From contig OY829541.1 of assembly GCA_963691705.1 (NCBI GenBank), forward strand, positions 55,413,931-55,477,930: 64,000 nucleotides of DNA, given 5' to 3'. Under the pieces are notes generated by a model that was given only the letters and a program-made list of their open reading frames with translations, had not been told where the DNA came from and did no database searches. Made by a program: the position numbers and the translations under genes. Shown one piece after another: positions 1 through 10,340 of this stretch (position 1 is the first letter of the stretch; each line of letters opens with the position of its first letter). Source of the DNA: Viola odorata (Eukaryota; Streptophyta; Magnoliopsida; Malpighiales; Violaceae).

Positions 1-76
1 TAATATCTTCTTCTTTCTTTTTTTGGGAACGACAGCTTATTCTATCAACTAAACCAGATTTTTCCATTTTCCTCAC

Positions 77-163
77 CATATCCTAATGCAGCCATGGCAG
101 TACCGCTTTCTTTCGCAGCTCGAGCAAATGATAACACTCGGGTCACTCTTAAAACACTGATGA
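77..163 (-). pseudogene. KDM3/JMJ25-like histone demethylase, distal half of zinc-finger exon
   Basis: This is the downstream half of an exon whose upstream half lies at 49773-49837, on the far side of the retrotransposon stack. Read on the minus strand it encodes Cys pairs in the order CSSC...YCHGC followed by IRIW, matching the CHQC/C-C/C-C zinc finger of plant KDM3-type (JMJ25/IBM1) H3K9 demethylases. The exon ends at 77 with a good donor (GTGAGG), splitting the Trp codon exactly where the family continues with Tyr-Pro. The gene continues beyond the left edge of the window. In the family, this finger precedes the JmjC domain. The exon is separated from its other half by 49.6 kb, so this copy cannot make the normal protein. 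Confidence 0.75.
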
Positions 164-586
164 TGTTAAAGTCAACACCATAAATAAAGGTGCAGCTAAA
201 GTCTACGTCGGCAACCTACCATAGAAAAAATTAAAGGAAAAGTCATTGGTCTGTGCCAACCAAAGAAAACGAGGGAAGAAATAATAAATAAATGGAAAGT
301 AGGTGGGTGATGACTACTATAAATAGGCATTGCATTTGTTGGCAGAGGAGCAAGGAAGTGGAGTGCAACGCAGTGCACAAGAGAGAAAATAAAAGACAGG
401 GAGTTAGGTGTAGTAGTGAAATAAAAGAGTGTGTGAGGGAGTGTTGTATGCCTATTCAAAGGCAATAAATATTATATCCCATTTGTAGTTTACTTACTTC
501 CATTAATTAAAAAGTTCAGCTTTTGTAGCTCGTATCTCCACCCGGTTGATTATTAGCTTTGTTAATTTGCACCAATTTGTTCAACA
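164..586 (+). repeat. Element D 5' LTR
   Basis: A 423-bp direct repeat of 49345-49767. A TATA-like CTATAAATAGG lies near 318-328, so U3 is at the left and the element reads on the plus strand. Confidence 0.95.
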
Positions 587-589
587 ATC

Positions 590-601
590 TGGTAGCGGAG
601 C
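590..601 (+). other. Element D primer-binding site (tRNA-iMet-like)
   Basis: Three bases after the LTR the sequence TGGTAGCGGAGC matches the usual plant copia primer site TGGTATCAGAGC at 10 of 12 positions. The two changes would weaken primer binding and fit a decayed element. Confidence 0.7.
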
Positions 602-619
602 TTGGTTGGTTATCGGACC

Positions 620-1165
620 ATAGGTGACCTTCAAGTTGTTGGTGGAATTAAAAAGCTCAATAATCAAAACTACACTTCTTGGTCTACTTGCTTGATGTTC
701 TTGGTCTACTTGCTTGATGTCTTACATACAAGGACAAGATTTGTGGGAGATAGTAAATGGAAGTGAAGTCACACCACCAGAGGCGGAGGATGCAAGCGGT
801 TTTCTTCGAAAATGGAAGATCAAAGCAGGCAAAGCAATGTTTGCTTTGAAGACAACAGTAGATGAAGAGGTCCTAGAGTTTATCCGTGATGCAAAAACTC
901 CTAAAGAAGCTTGGGATATGTTTACCAAGCGATTCTCGAAGAAGAATGACACAAGACTCCAACTTTTAGAAAGTGAGTTATTGTCAATAATGCAACATGA
1001 TTTGACAATTGCTCAATAATTTCATAAAGTGAAGTCGTTGTGTCGAGAAATTTCTGAGTTAGATCCAGAAGCTCCAATCGGAGAAACCAGGATGAAAAGA
1101 ATAATCATCCATGGCTTGAGGCCCGAGTACAGAGGGTTTGTCACTACAGTACAGGGATGGCCGAC
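620..1165 (+). pseudogene. Element D gag, broken 5' part
   Basis: Copia gag N-terminus (UBN2/DUF4219-like), with the motif QGQDLWEIVNG and continuing to TTVQGWPT, where element A interrupts it; it resumes at 45829. The expected initiator just before GDLQVVGG reads ATA at 620-622, so the start is lost by G to A. A perfect 22-bp tandem duplication (676-697 and 698-719) shifts the frame. A TAA at 1017-1019 ends the longest open stretch. In the family, gag forms the virus-like particle. This copy is dead by three independent lesions before counting the insertion. Confidence 0.85.
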
Positions 1166-1688
1166 TGATATGATTCAATGTCGATTTGATAGGACTTAGT
1201 GTCGTGTCTAATCGGAACGGCGGCGATCGGTGTCGGGTGTACCTGCAAAGCGCCGGAGGGGGAGCTCCGGCGTAGACACTCCGATGCTTAAGTCAGTTTA
1301 GGGGTATGAATTAACCAGAGGTTCTGCTAGATGATCTCGATCTTACCTTCTGTTTGAAAAGTAGGGGTATTTATAGGCCTTGATGGCGATACCTGGCGAT
1401 AACAGTCCAGGCGATGTCTGATGATGACGTCACAAGCGATACCAGTAGGTGACGTCATGAGCGATATCTGACGGGGGTGCCGGAAGCGATAACCTCGGGG
1501 ATCCCTAGGCTGGGATGGTGTCGTGCGTATAGAGACGCGTGAGTCCCCCCCTCCGCTGATGTCGACCATCCTAGGAATCCTTTGCTGATCTCTGGGCGAT
1601 ATGAAGAGATATTATGGGACTTATGGGAATCCGTCCGGCAGGAGCCGCAAGTGTAGTAACACCGTTAGGGTTGTCTTAATTGTTATTA
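1166..1688 (-). repeat. Element A 3' LTR
   Basis: A 523-bp LTR, read on the minus strand. On the plus strand it shows TATTTATA at 1368-1375 (TATAAATA for the element), two perfect TGACGTCA palindromes at 1425-1432 and 1450-1457, and six GCGATA motifs. An inverted repeat CGCCGGAG/CTCCGGCG with a 6-base loop lies at 1251-1272. Confidence 0.95.
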
Positions 1689-2676
1689 TAAGCCCAACTG
1701 AAAACAAGCCCGAGTGTTTACCAAGGGATGTCATTCCCTGTCCACGTCTGGAATCTTAGGTGAGGGTTCGTTCTTTCCTGAGGCGATATGTTCGCAGGAC
1801 CTTCGAACTTCTTCGACTGCCCAACACTGATCGATTTTAAGTGATGAGCTGGAGTTTAAATCTGAAGCTTTCCGCCGAACAAGCTGCTTCCGTCCTTCAT
1901 TCTCGCCTAGAGGCCTGTTCTCCTGAGGCGTCAAGAGATTCACGAGAGACGCCGCTATTACGTTCGTAATTACGAGGGCATTGCTTTCGCCCAGCGATGT
2001 TATTCTGTTTGGCCTCTTAGCAGGGCTTATGAAGTCGCAACTTTACTCGTGTCGTGGGAGAGTTGCTGACGAGCCACTGGCGACGCCGTTAAGGACTGCA
2101 ACCAGGTCATGCCGTGGGCTCACACATTCCGGGTCCATCCTCTTTCCAAGTGTACTGCAAACACATAGAGGAGATAAGTACTTATGGAGAAGTTAGCAAA
2201 CTTTGTACTTACAGGGAGTTGAGGTCACGCGGGCCCTGTCTTTCTTTTCCGCTTAAGGAAACAACGATATCAACGTGGTTTTACGCCATCAGCTGCCTAC
2301 GATTAACGCGGCTTTATACCACTAGATGCCTGTGATGTCGACAAGGTTTTATGCATCTAGGGCTACCTGCGACACCAGCGCGACCTTACACTGTGGATAC
2401 CGGTAACCATATGGCTTGTACGTCATGACTACCCGTAATATCGTGCCTTTTGGCATTTTTTCAGACGCTATCTCACACCCCTTCGAACATCTGTATCGCG
2501 GATAGTATACGAACATCGACCTTTGCTTCTGCTTCCGGCTTATCAGTCCTTAAGGGTGACGAGACGGCTCGCCTTTTGAGGACCTCCTTTTTCTTTTCCA
2601 TGGCCCCCCCTCTTGGAGCCTATAATTCGGGGAGCTTCATCCACCCACGTTTTCCTTATCTCTGGCAACTTGCATC
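1689..2676. other. Element A non-coding zone upstream of antisense gene W, with ~36-bp tandem units
   Basis: No convincing gene. The stretch corresponds to 32984-33937 of element B. At about 2265-2400 it holds some 3.5 diverged units of about 36 bp around ACGCGGCTTTACGCC. A degenerate TATA (CTATAATTC) lies near 2618, just before gene W. Confidence 0.7.
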
Positions 2677-3054
2677 ATGGATCATTTGACTAAAAACTTT
2701 CTCCTTTCCAAGGGCCATTCTCTCAAGAACCTCAATGATGGTGACGTCGGGTTCCTGGAGAACATGCTGGTCAAGACTTCTGAGGACATCCTGGGGCTGC
2801 AAGGGATGTTGACCCCACTCCATTCCAGGCTGGGAGCCACGTCTCTGGAGGATTTCAGTCCTTTGGAGAGCGTGTCGAGGTTGGCCACCTCCATCGCTCG
2901 GATTCAGGTGGTGACCGCCATGCTGCAGCAGCGCAAGGATATGCTGGGGTGCTGCTTGAAGGGGATGAGAGCCACCTCCCATGATCTAATTCTGGTCATG
3001 GACTCACTGAGAGACATTCCCGAAATACCAGATGACGCTGGCTCTGATGCCTGA
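2677..3054 (+). CDS. Antisense gene W of element A: small helical protein, 125 aa
   Basis: An intact frame starting ATG-GAT (MDHLTKNF) and ending SDA-stop. The closest relative I can see is its copy in element B (32606-32983): same 125-residue length and about 90% identical. It has no zinc finger, signal peptide or membrane span. The content (Leu, Met, Ser, many i/i+3/i+4 hydrophobics) predicts mostly alpha helix. It is the gene nearest the 3' LTR of element A and opposite to gag-pol. AATAAATAAA at about 3122-3131 is a good poly(A) signal. I do not recognise a named family, and its function is unknown. Conservation of an unbroken frame in both copies, while gag-pol decayed, argues that it is or recently was coding. 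Confidence 0.7.
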   Translation: MDHLTKNFLLSKGHSLKNLNDGDVGFLENMLVKTSEDILGLQGMLTPLHSRLGATSLEDFSPLESVSRLATSIARIQVVTAMLQQRKDMLGCCLKGMRATSHDLILVMDSLRDIPEIPDDAGSDA

Positions 3055-3382
3055 TAGCGGTGGCGCCCCTTTTTTCCTTTTCCCCGTGTCATGTAACTGT
3101 ACTTTCCCGGCCATTAGGCCATAATAAATAAACTGTTTCTATTATGCCACTTCGCAACTGTTCTTCTTCTTTAATACGCCCTTTATCTTTTTTTCATTGG
3201 AGATATTCTTGGCCCCATCTGAAAACGACTCAGCCACTGGGTAGTTTTCTGGCCGGTTGTTCTACATTAAATCTACGCCGCCATTGTCCTGGCAACTGAT
3301 TGGCCGATTTTGCGGTTTTCCTTGATTCATGCGAAAGTTCAACAGACGTGACTGCAAATCCATATTTACACCCCAGGCTGTA

Positions 3383-3453
3383 CACGTGTCTACCTTCAAG
3401 GGTTGGGTTGGAAGACCGAAGATCCCTTTTTTCTGATTTTTTGGCTATTTAAG
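3383..3453 (+). promoter_or_regulatory. Putative promoter of antisense gene V (element A): G-box plus TATA
   Basis: CACGTG at 3383-3388 and a TATA-like TATTTAAG at 3446-3453 lie about 75 bp ahead of the V start codon at 3525. The spacing is right for an RNA polymerase II promoter. Inference from motifs only. Confidence 0.5.
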
Positions 3454-3524
3454 GGGATCCTCTTTCCCTTGTTTTTATTCACCTCCTCGTTCATTTTTTC
3501 CTTTGATAAGTAATCTGAGATCTC

Positions 3525-3956
3525 ATGGCTGATTCTCATTTTTTAGATACGTTCGCACGAGATTCTCCACCAACTCCTCCGACTTCTCCCGATTCGGACA
3601 ATCCTCCTCCGTCGCCTCCTTGGAGGCCGCCTGTTCGCCGTCGGTGTCACAAGAGGCGGAGGAAAAATGTTGCGGAGGCATCTAGATCGTTCTTCGATTC
3701 TCTTGCCTCTTTTTCCACGAAGGGGAAAGATACGTCCTTCCTTCCTAGTGAGTCGCCACAATGGGCTCCCTCTGCTTGTTCAGTCGTTGAAGCGGTATCA
3801 CCAGCTGTCAAGGAGGGGTCAGATCGATCATCCGTTCGCGCGGGGGAGAGGGTTGAGAAACCTCTCCCTTTCACTAGCGAGGATCCATCGCTTTTAGGTG
3901 AGGATGATGATGATGTTGTCTACTGCTATGGCGTCTCCTGGTCTGATGGCGAATAG
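3525..3956 (+). CDS. Antisense gene V of element A: Pro-rich, acidic-tailed small protein, 143 aa
   Basis: An intact frame beginning MADSHFLDTFARDSPP. It has three visible parts: a Ser/Pro/Asp-rich N-terminus with repeated PPTPP and PPSPP runs (about residues 14-35), a strongly basic stretch RRRCHKRRRK (about 38-48, a likely nuclear localisation signal), and an acidic aromatic tail, DDDDVVYCYGVSWSDGE. The tail is almost unchanged in the element B copy (31720-32130), whereas the middle differs and is 7 residues shorter, so the two ends look constrained. A poly(A)-like AATAATAAAA follows near 4003. I do not recognise the family. The layout suggests a nuclear adaptor or activation-type protein; that is inference. 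Confidence 0.68.
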   Translation: MADSHFLDTFARDSPPTPPTSPDSDNPPPSPPWRPPVRRRCHKRRRKNVAEASRSFFDSLASFSTKGKDTSFLPSESPQWAPSACSVVEAVSPAVKEGSDRSSVRAGERVEKPLPFTSEDPSLLGEDDDDVVYCYGVSWSDGE

Positions 3957-4180
3957 TTGGGCATATCATGCCTCTTTTGTAGATGCCGTATGGCTCTTCC
4001 CAAATAATAAAATGACGCTTTATTTTCTCTTTGCTCTCCGACCGCTTTTCTCCCTTCGTGTTTCCAGGATTATCGCGGAAATTTGCCTTTCGCTGGATGC
4101 GACTGCCTTTCGGTTTTCAATCCGTAACTGTCTTTTCTCAAGAGACATTGATGACTGCCCACGCGTCCTTTTCCACTCTG

Positions 4181-4233
4181 CACGTGTTTTATTTTCACAG
4201 GCCGGTTCTTCTTTGGGTTTTACCTTTATAAGG
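4181..4233 (+). promoter_or_regulatory. Putative promoter of antisense gene X (element A)
   Basis: CACGTG at 4181-4186 and TTTATAAGG at 4225-4233, about 190 bp before the X start codon at 4421. Element B has CACGTG at 31500-31505 and a weaker TTTAAAAGG near 31456 in the same places. Confidence 0.5.
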
Positions 4234-4420
4234 AGTCCGCTCTTCTCTTTTAGTACTTTTGCTAATATTTCGAAATTCTTCGCATTCTCTCTCTTCTGTG
4301 CTTTTTTCTTCTCGAGGGGTTTACTGCGATTGCTCACCGGTGCCGACGACCGGTTCACGGGTTCTCTGTTCCAGGTATTTTTGTTTCTCTATCGCCATAG
4401 CTTTACTTTTCCAGTTCATT

Positions 4421-5851
4421 ATGTCTCGTGCTAGACCTTCTGCAATTATCGAAAATCCCCTAGATCCCGAAGTTAGGAGAGCTCGTAGTGTTTTTGATTG
4501 TAATGAGGTTTTGAGGGCTGAATTAGAAAAGAACGGTATCACTTTTCCCACGGGATACCGCCCTTTTGTCCCTTTGAAGGATACTCGGCTCACTGATGCC
4601 ATGTGGGGAACGTTTCGGTTGGTTTATTTCAAGATGTTTACCTACGGATTTCGTTTCCCACTTCATACTTCTCTGATGAAACTGTTAAACCATTACGATC
4701 TCAATCCGTTCAAATAACTCCACCTTCCTGGTGTGGGCTTTACGCCTTTCTTCGTCTGTGTGAGATGAAGCGTATTTTCGCTCCATCGCTCGATCTATTC
4801 CGTACATTTTTCACCTTGAGGTGTCACGGCTGCTTAGTGGATATTACTCCAAGATGGAATGGTGCTCTTGTTCGGTTCTTCTGGCGGAATTTTCAAGGTT
4901 TCGAAGAGAACGTGGACAACTGGAAAAATGGCTTCTTTACCCTTCGCTTGCCCTCTCGATATTGGCGCGGTGGTTTCAACCGAGAGATTACCAGTGCCGC
5001 TTGGCGAGAACCAGATGTGCTGTCTAGTATGGATGTGTCCAATGTTAACGCCTTGTTAGAAATAGAAGGGTCTTTCCGCATTCGGGAATTTTCTCGGTTC
5101 AGGCCTTTGTCAGAGTGTGTCGTTGGTGAGTTTTTTCTTTTATCGCCTTATCGCTTCGATTTTCTTATCATGTTGAAATATTTTATCGGCAGGTAACGCT
5201 GAGGGTCGATCCTCCGGGGAAAGTGACGCTCCTCTGAATGTGGTGCCGCTTCAGACATTACCTCCTTCTCCTCCACCTGAAGGCTCTAGTCGTCCGCCTA
5301 TTCCGCCGCGAGGAAGGAGAAACAAAACCGTCATGACACGCAATATATCTGCTCGATCTTCCCGTTTCCTTGAGAATTGGCTACCGTCTCGCGGTAAGGG
5401 AGTGGCCCCAAGTAATCCCGTGATTGAAGAGGTTGACAGTGATAGCGAAAGCATGGATACTGGTTCCGAGCTGCGTCATGTCACTCTTGCCCAACGGATG
5501 AAACTTAGGTCGAGAAAAAGTGAACCCGCAGCGGAGTCAACCGAGGACGATAGCGAAGAGATCGCCACCGAGACAGAGCGTCTCATAAAGAGAGTTCGTA
5601 AAGAAAAATCTGACCCACCAATTCCTCCCGCGGAGGAAGTTAACGCGGTTCCTACCGAGGGAGTTAACGCTTCACGCGTTTCGGATCCCTTGCCAGTGAC
5701 AGAAGTTGTCAATGCGCCCTCTGCCATTCCTTCCAAAGTTAACGAGGCTTCAGCAGCGGTGGGCTCTCCCTTGGTGTCTGGCGGTCCTAGCTCTCCGATT
5801 CACTCTTTTATTCCTGATGTGATCTTACCGGCTTCAAATCCGATTGCTCCT
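4421..5851 (+). pseudogene. Antisense gene X of element A, 5' part (PF04195-like), broken
   Basis: Exon 1 (4421-5125) starts MSRARPSAIIENPLDPEV and encodes the domain with LTDAMWGTF and YGFRFPLH, similar to the plant 'putative gypsy type transposon' family. A 1-bp deletion near 4710 relative to the B copy shifts the frame and gives an immediate stop. The 67-bp intron (GTGAG at 5126 to CAG at 5192) keeps its splice sites. Exon 2 (from 5193) encodes a Pro-rich, then Ser/Glu-rich linker with RMKLRSRK. It is cut at 5851 by element B and resumes at 34464. The intact equivalent is at 29028-31266. Confidence 0.75.
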
Positions 5852-6372
5852 TGATAACAACTGAGATAGCCCTGACGGTCCTACTACAAGTGACTCTTGT
5901 CGGAGCGGTTTCCCAGACGGCCTACACGGGTATCAATGTATCGCCCAAGGATCAACGATGGACTCCTAGGATGGTCGACTTCAGCGGGGGGGACTCACGC
6001 GACTCTATACGCACGACGTCATCCCGTCCTAGGAACCAACAAGGTTATCGCTCCCGACAGCCTCACGCGACATCACCCCCGACGTCATCAACTGATATCG
6101 CCTGTGACGTCATCATCAAACGGCGCCTTTGTTGGTATCGCCAGGTATCGCTGTCCAGATTCTATAAATACCCCATCTTTTTCCATAAGGAGGTACGGTC
6201 AGATTCACCCAGAGAAACCCCTGCTACTTTAAAAACCCATACTGACTTAAGCATCGGAGTGTCTACGCCGGAGCTCCCCCTCCGGCGCTGTGCAGGTACA
6301 CCCGACGTCATTCACTACTGTTCCGATCATACGCGACGCAGAATCTCACAAGATCAACATCGAATCTTATCA
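5852..6372 (+). repeat. Element B 5' LTR
   Basis: A 521-bp LTR. It has five TATCGC motifs, one perfect TGACGTCA (6105-6112), a TATAAATA box (6163-6170), and the inverted repeat CGCCGGAG/CTCCGGCG at 6266-6287 downstream of the presumed start site. A long open frame through this LTR starts at TTG and is accidental. Confidence 0.95.
6105..6170 (+). promoter_or_regulatory. Element B LTR promoter: bZIP-type TGACGTCA plus TATA box
   Basis: TGACGTCA, a consensus bZIP/TGA-factor site, lies 50 bp upstream of TATAAATA. Two TATCGC motifs stand between them. The same arrangement exists in all four A and B LTRs, so it is probably the element promoter. Confidence 0.65.
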
Positions 6373-6374
6373 AA

Positions 6375-6392
6375 TGGTGCTTTCGTTGAGAG
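6375..6392 (+). other. Element B primer-binding site
   Basis: TGGTGCTTTCGTTGAGAG starts 2 bases after the LTR. Element A has the same 18 bases with one change at 45281-45298 (minus). I did not assign the tRNA. Confidence 0.65.
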
Positions 6393-6451
6393 CTTTGGTA
6401 TATTAAGTGAGCGTCCTTAATAGCCAAGCTCAGTTTAGTCGGAAGATCGGA

Positions 6452-9400
6452 ATGATCATGACCACAGAATCGGAGCCGATCCGATCATCATCTTCTAGTA
6501 TTCCTTTCCAAACTCGCAGACAGCTGTTTCCCGCTGTTACTGCTAATCTCTCGATGACGACGCAACCCGTCATTCCAGGACCCCTAGACCATTCGACTGG
6601 AATTGTTGGAGGACTGGGTTCCTCGCAAGTAGACATTTTGTCATCCCAGATGGCGGGATCTGATTTTTCTACTCCTCTTTCGAGAGAATCTGTACTCAGC
6701 CGTGAACACCCCTTGACTATGGAAATAGCAACCCTTCGTGCTCGGCTGGAGTATCTGACTGAAATGGCCGCGAGAGGCACTCCCGGTGCTTCTGGATCTA
6801 GTCTCCCTCCTCACGTCATGTTTACTCCATCTATTGTTGCCGATCGACCTTTGTCACCGTTGTTTCCAGAAAACCTCCAGATGCCTTTATCCGCTGGAAA
6901 TCTTCTGAGTAGTGTTGGGCAGCTTACTCAAGGAAGATTAGAGGCCTATGTACCACAAATGCCGCAAGGTCTCCCCCTACAGGGAGGCGGGCAACTTGAG
7001 GGGATGAGGAACCGGTGGGACAGACGGAGGGAAGGAGTCCGCGGAAGTTTGTCTCTTGAATACAGTGACAGGTCCAGTAGCCGAAGGCATCGAAGTCGTT
7101 CATACAGGAGTCGCAGTCGATCTCCTAGGCGACATTTTACCCCAGGACCACGAGACAGGGCGTCAGGCTGAAATGTCTCCTCCGCGTCAACCGCGTGAAA
7201 TTCTTGATGATACATCTGGTCACCCATTTAGCCGTCGCATAAGGCGTCACCGAGTCAGTCGACGTGTAAAGCTTCCCGCTGACACTTATGATGGCACGAA
7301 GGATCCCATCTCCCATATTAATAAAGTAAAAGATTTTGTTCAGTTTCAGACCCACAGCGATGCGGCGCTGTGCCAAATATTTGTTATGACGCTATCGGGC
7401 ATTGCGCGTCTCTGGTTTGAAGGTCTTCCCGGTGGATCCATTAGCAATTTCGCACAGCTAGAAACTAAATTTCGGAGCAGATTTAGCACTGCGATTCCAA
7501 TCAGGAAATCTGCCGCCGCGTTATTTGACATACAGCGAACGCCTCAAGAATCCTTGAAGGATTTTCTCAGCCGCTTCGATCTAGAAATGTCCTTAACGCC
7601 GGGCGTTACTATCGATTTTGCTATAGAAGCTCTGAAAGAAATTGCCGTTATGGGAAGCTGAAAGACGCACTTATGGTGGACCCCCCGTTGACCTTAGATG
7701 CGTTGAGGCTTAAGGCCCACAATTACGCGAAGATGGAGGAAGAGGAAAATAGAAATCAGACGTACAACGTGCCACAGGGGACGTCTCAAATCACCGCTGC
7801 TCCTGCGAAGCCCTTATCTGAGGATCATTTTATCGATGATTATGCTAGGCGGAAGGATCACATCCCCAAGGCCTCTGACAGACAAAAGGGTCATTCTCTG
7901 AAGGGAAAAACCGGTGGCTCCCCCACTCGACGTCGCGGGGATTCTTATAAAAATCGAGCGTACGACCCAGATTTTCCTTCCCTCAACGTGCCAAGAGCCG
8001 AAATTTTAGCGATAGCGGAACAACGAAACCTTCCCATCCGCTATCCCGCGCCTACAAAACCAGGAGTGCTTTTAGGAAGAAGGGAAAATGCTTACTGTAG
8101 ATTCCACAAAGCCAGAGGCCATTCCACGGAGGCGTGTAGAGAATTAAAAACGGCGATAGAACGGCTGGTGGAGGAAGGATATTTGGGAGAATTTGCCACC
8201 CAGATAAGAGAAGATGCTCGCAATAACCCCCTGAAAAGGACGGCCGATGAACGACCTGTTCCTCCTCATGCCCAGCAAAAGGATCATCCTTCTGGAGGAA
8301 GAGAGAAAGAAACTCTTACGATAGATGACGAATATATTCCTATGATTAATATCATTGCGGGAGGAACTCCCTATATGGATGAATCAGAGCAGCTGGCATT
8401 CTCGAAAGGAGAAAAGCGCGCAAGAGATGGCACGATGAAGAAGGGAGATGCGATAGGCATTTTGGATTGGATGGTACTGTCCTTCTCTGAAGAAGATGAG
8501 AAAGGCGTTGTCTACCCACACAATGACGCTTTCGTAGTCACACCCATCATCGCTAGTCATGGAATCAGAAGAACTCTCATTGATAATGGGAGTGCAGTAA
8601 ATCTCTTTTCGCTGGAAGCCTACAACCTTATGAAACGTCCCACTAATGAGCTAACGCCTAGTAAACGGCCTATAGTTGGCGTTGACGAAGTTCCAATTCC
8701 CGTCACCGGAGTAATTACTCTGCCAATATATTTCCGGGAGGACACCTACAAGCGATCAGAAAACTTATTATTTCTTGTTGTGGATCTGAATTTGCCTTAC
8801 AATGTCGTGCAAGGACGACCTTTTCTCAATCGCTTCGGCGCCGTGATATCTCAGAAGCATTTGAAGATGAAATACCCCTCCTGGGATGGGGTAGTAACCA
8901 TAAAGGGTGATCAAAAACTAGCAGCAGAATGCTATTCGCTTATGACTCAAAGAAGCTGCGACAGGTACGTGTGTATAGCGGCAGATCCCTATGAGCAAAG
9001 CGATGAGAAGCGGGCTCAACCTTTGGATAAGATGGTACCCGTTCCAGCAATTGGAATAGAGGAGGCAAGCTTCCTGATTAGTGAAAAACTTAGCCCAGCG
9101 GAAAACCTCCAACTAGCCCGACTGCTAAACAAATGTCAAGGAGACTTCGCGTGGAAACCCGCAGATATGCCAGGTATATCGCGTGAAGTAGCCGAACATC
9201 GACTCAATGTCGACCCAGAGGCCAGACCGGTGCAGCAAAAGCGGCGCGCGTTCTCTAATGAAAAGGCGTTGGCCGTGGATAAAGAGGTAGCGAAGCTCCT
9301 CGACGCGGGGTTCATTCGCGAAATTCAATATCCCACCTGGCTAGCGAACCCTGTTCTTGTTCCTAAGCCCAACGGGGATTGGCGCATGTGCATCGACTTT

Positions 9401-10340
9401 ACTGATTTAAATGATGCCTGCCCTAAGGATTGTTACCCGCTTCCTCGGATAGATCAACTGGTTGATCAGACTACTGGATACGCTTATTTAAGCTCACTAG
9501 ATGCCAACTCTGGGTACCATCAAATCCCCATGGCCCGGGAAGATGAAGAAAAGACTGCGTTTCTCACTCCAAAGGCCACTTACTGTTATACGGCGATGCC
9601 GTTCGGATTGAAAAACGTCGGGGTGACATTCCAACGTATGGCCAACAAAATATTCGAAGAACAGATTGGGAGGAACGCAGAGGCGTACGTTGATGATATA
9701 TTGGTAAAAGGTGCGAGTTTTCAAGATCACCTGCGAGACTTAGAAGATGTCTTCGGCGTAATGAAAAGGTATCACATGAAGCTGAACCCCCGGAAATGTA
9801 TGTTCGCATTCCAAACGGGAAAATTTTTGGGCTACGTCGTCAGCCAAAAAGGTATCCTGCCCAACCCTTTAAAGGTCAAAGCGATACAAGACATGATATC
9901 GCCCAGAACCGTCAAAGAAGTACAAAGACTTACAGGGCGAGTCATCGCCCTTGGACGGTTCATTTCTAAGCAAGGAGAGAAGTGTCTCCCTTTTTTCAAA
10001 GTTATACGGAACAAAGCCTAGTTCGGGTGGACCCCTGAATGCGAGGAAGCATTTATCGGCCTGAAAGATTATCTGTCATCCGACTTATTATTGACAAGGC
10101 CCGAGGCAGGCGATACCTTATATTTGTATCTTGGCGTTGCGGACGAAGTGGTCAGTGCCGTCCTTGTTCGCGACGACAGCCACTCTCATCGCCCAGTCTA
10201 TTTTGTGAGCCACGTTCTTAAAGATGCAGAATTGTGATACGCCCAAATCGAAAAGATAGCGTTCGCTCTTATACAAGCCACTCGTAAAATGGACCGATAT
10301 TTCCAGTCTTACTCCGTTATTGTTCTCACGGACCAGCCCC
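6452..10340 (+). pseudogene. Element B gag-pol, 5' part (gag, protease, RT), up to element C
   Basis: The likely start is ATG 6452. Gag carries an Arg/Ser-rich stretch, the core LWFEGLPGGSI and a zinc knuckle of the form C-X2-H-X4-H-X4-C near 8095. Protease motif IDNGSAVNLF (about 8580) and RT motifs (CIDFTDLND, YVDDILVK near 9690) are present. Compared with element A it has a 2-bp loss in a G run near 7150 and a 1-bp loss near 7640, then stops at 10019 (TAG) and 10236 (CGA to TGA). From 7673 the frame is open for 782 codons. It is interrupted by element C in the first RNase H domain and continues at 22971. Confidence 0.9.

Noticed and set aside
1327..1569. 80-codon minus-strand frame, repeated at 45462-45704
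   Set aside because: Lies wholly in the LTR of element A; duplicated because LTRs are duplicated.
2656..2982. Minus-strand frame opposite gene W
   Set aside because: Shadow of W; in element B the plus-strand equivalent is short and differs.
3898..4434. 178-codon plus-strand frame between V and X
   Set aside because: Covers the V 3' end and X promoter region; not conserved in element B; Phe-rich from T-rich sequence.
5851..6420. A 189-codon plus-strand frame and its copy at 34057-34644
   Set aside because: It lies in the LTR of element B, begins at TTG and merely runs through promoter and R/U5 sequence.
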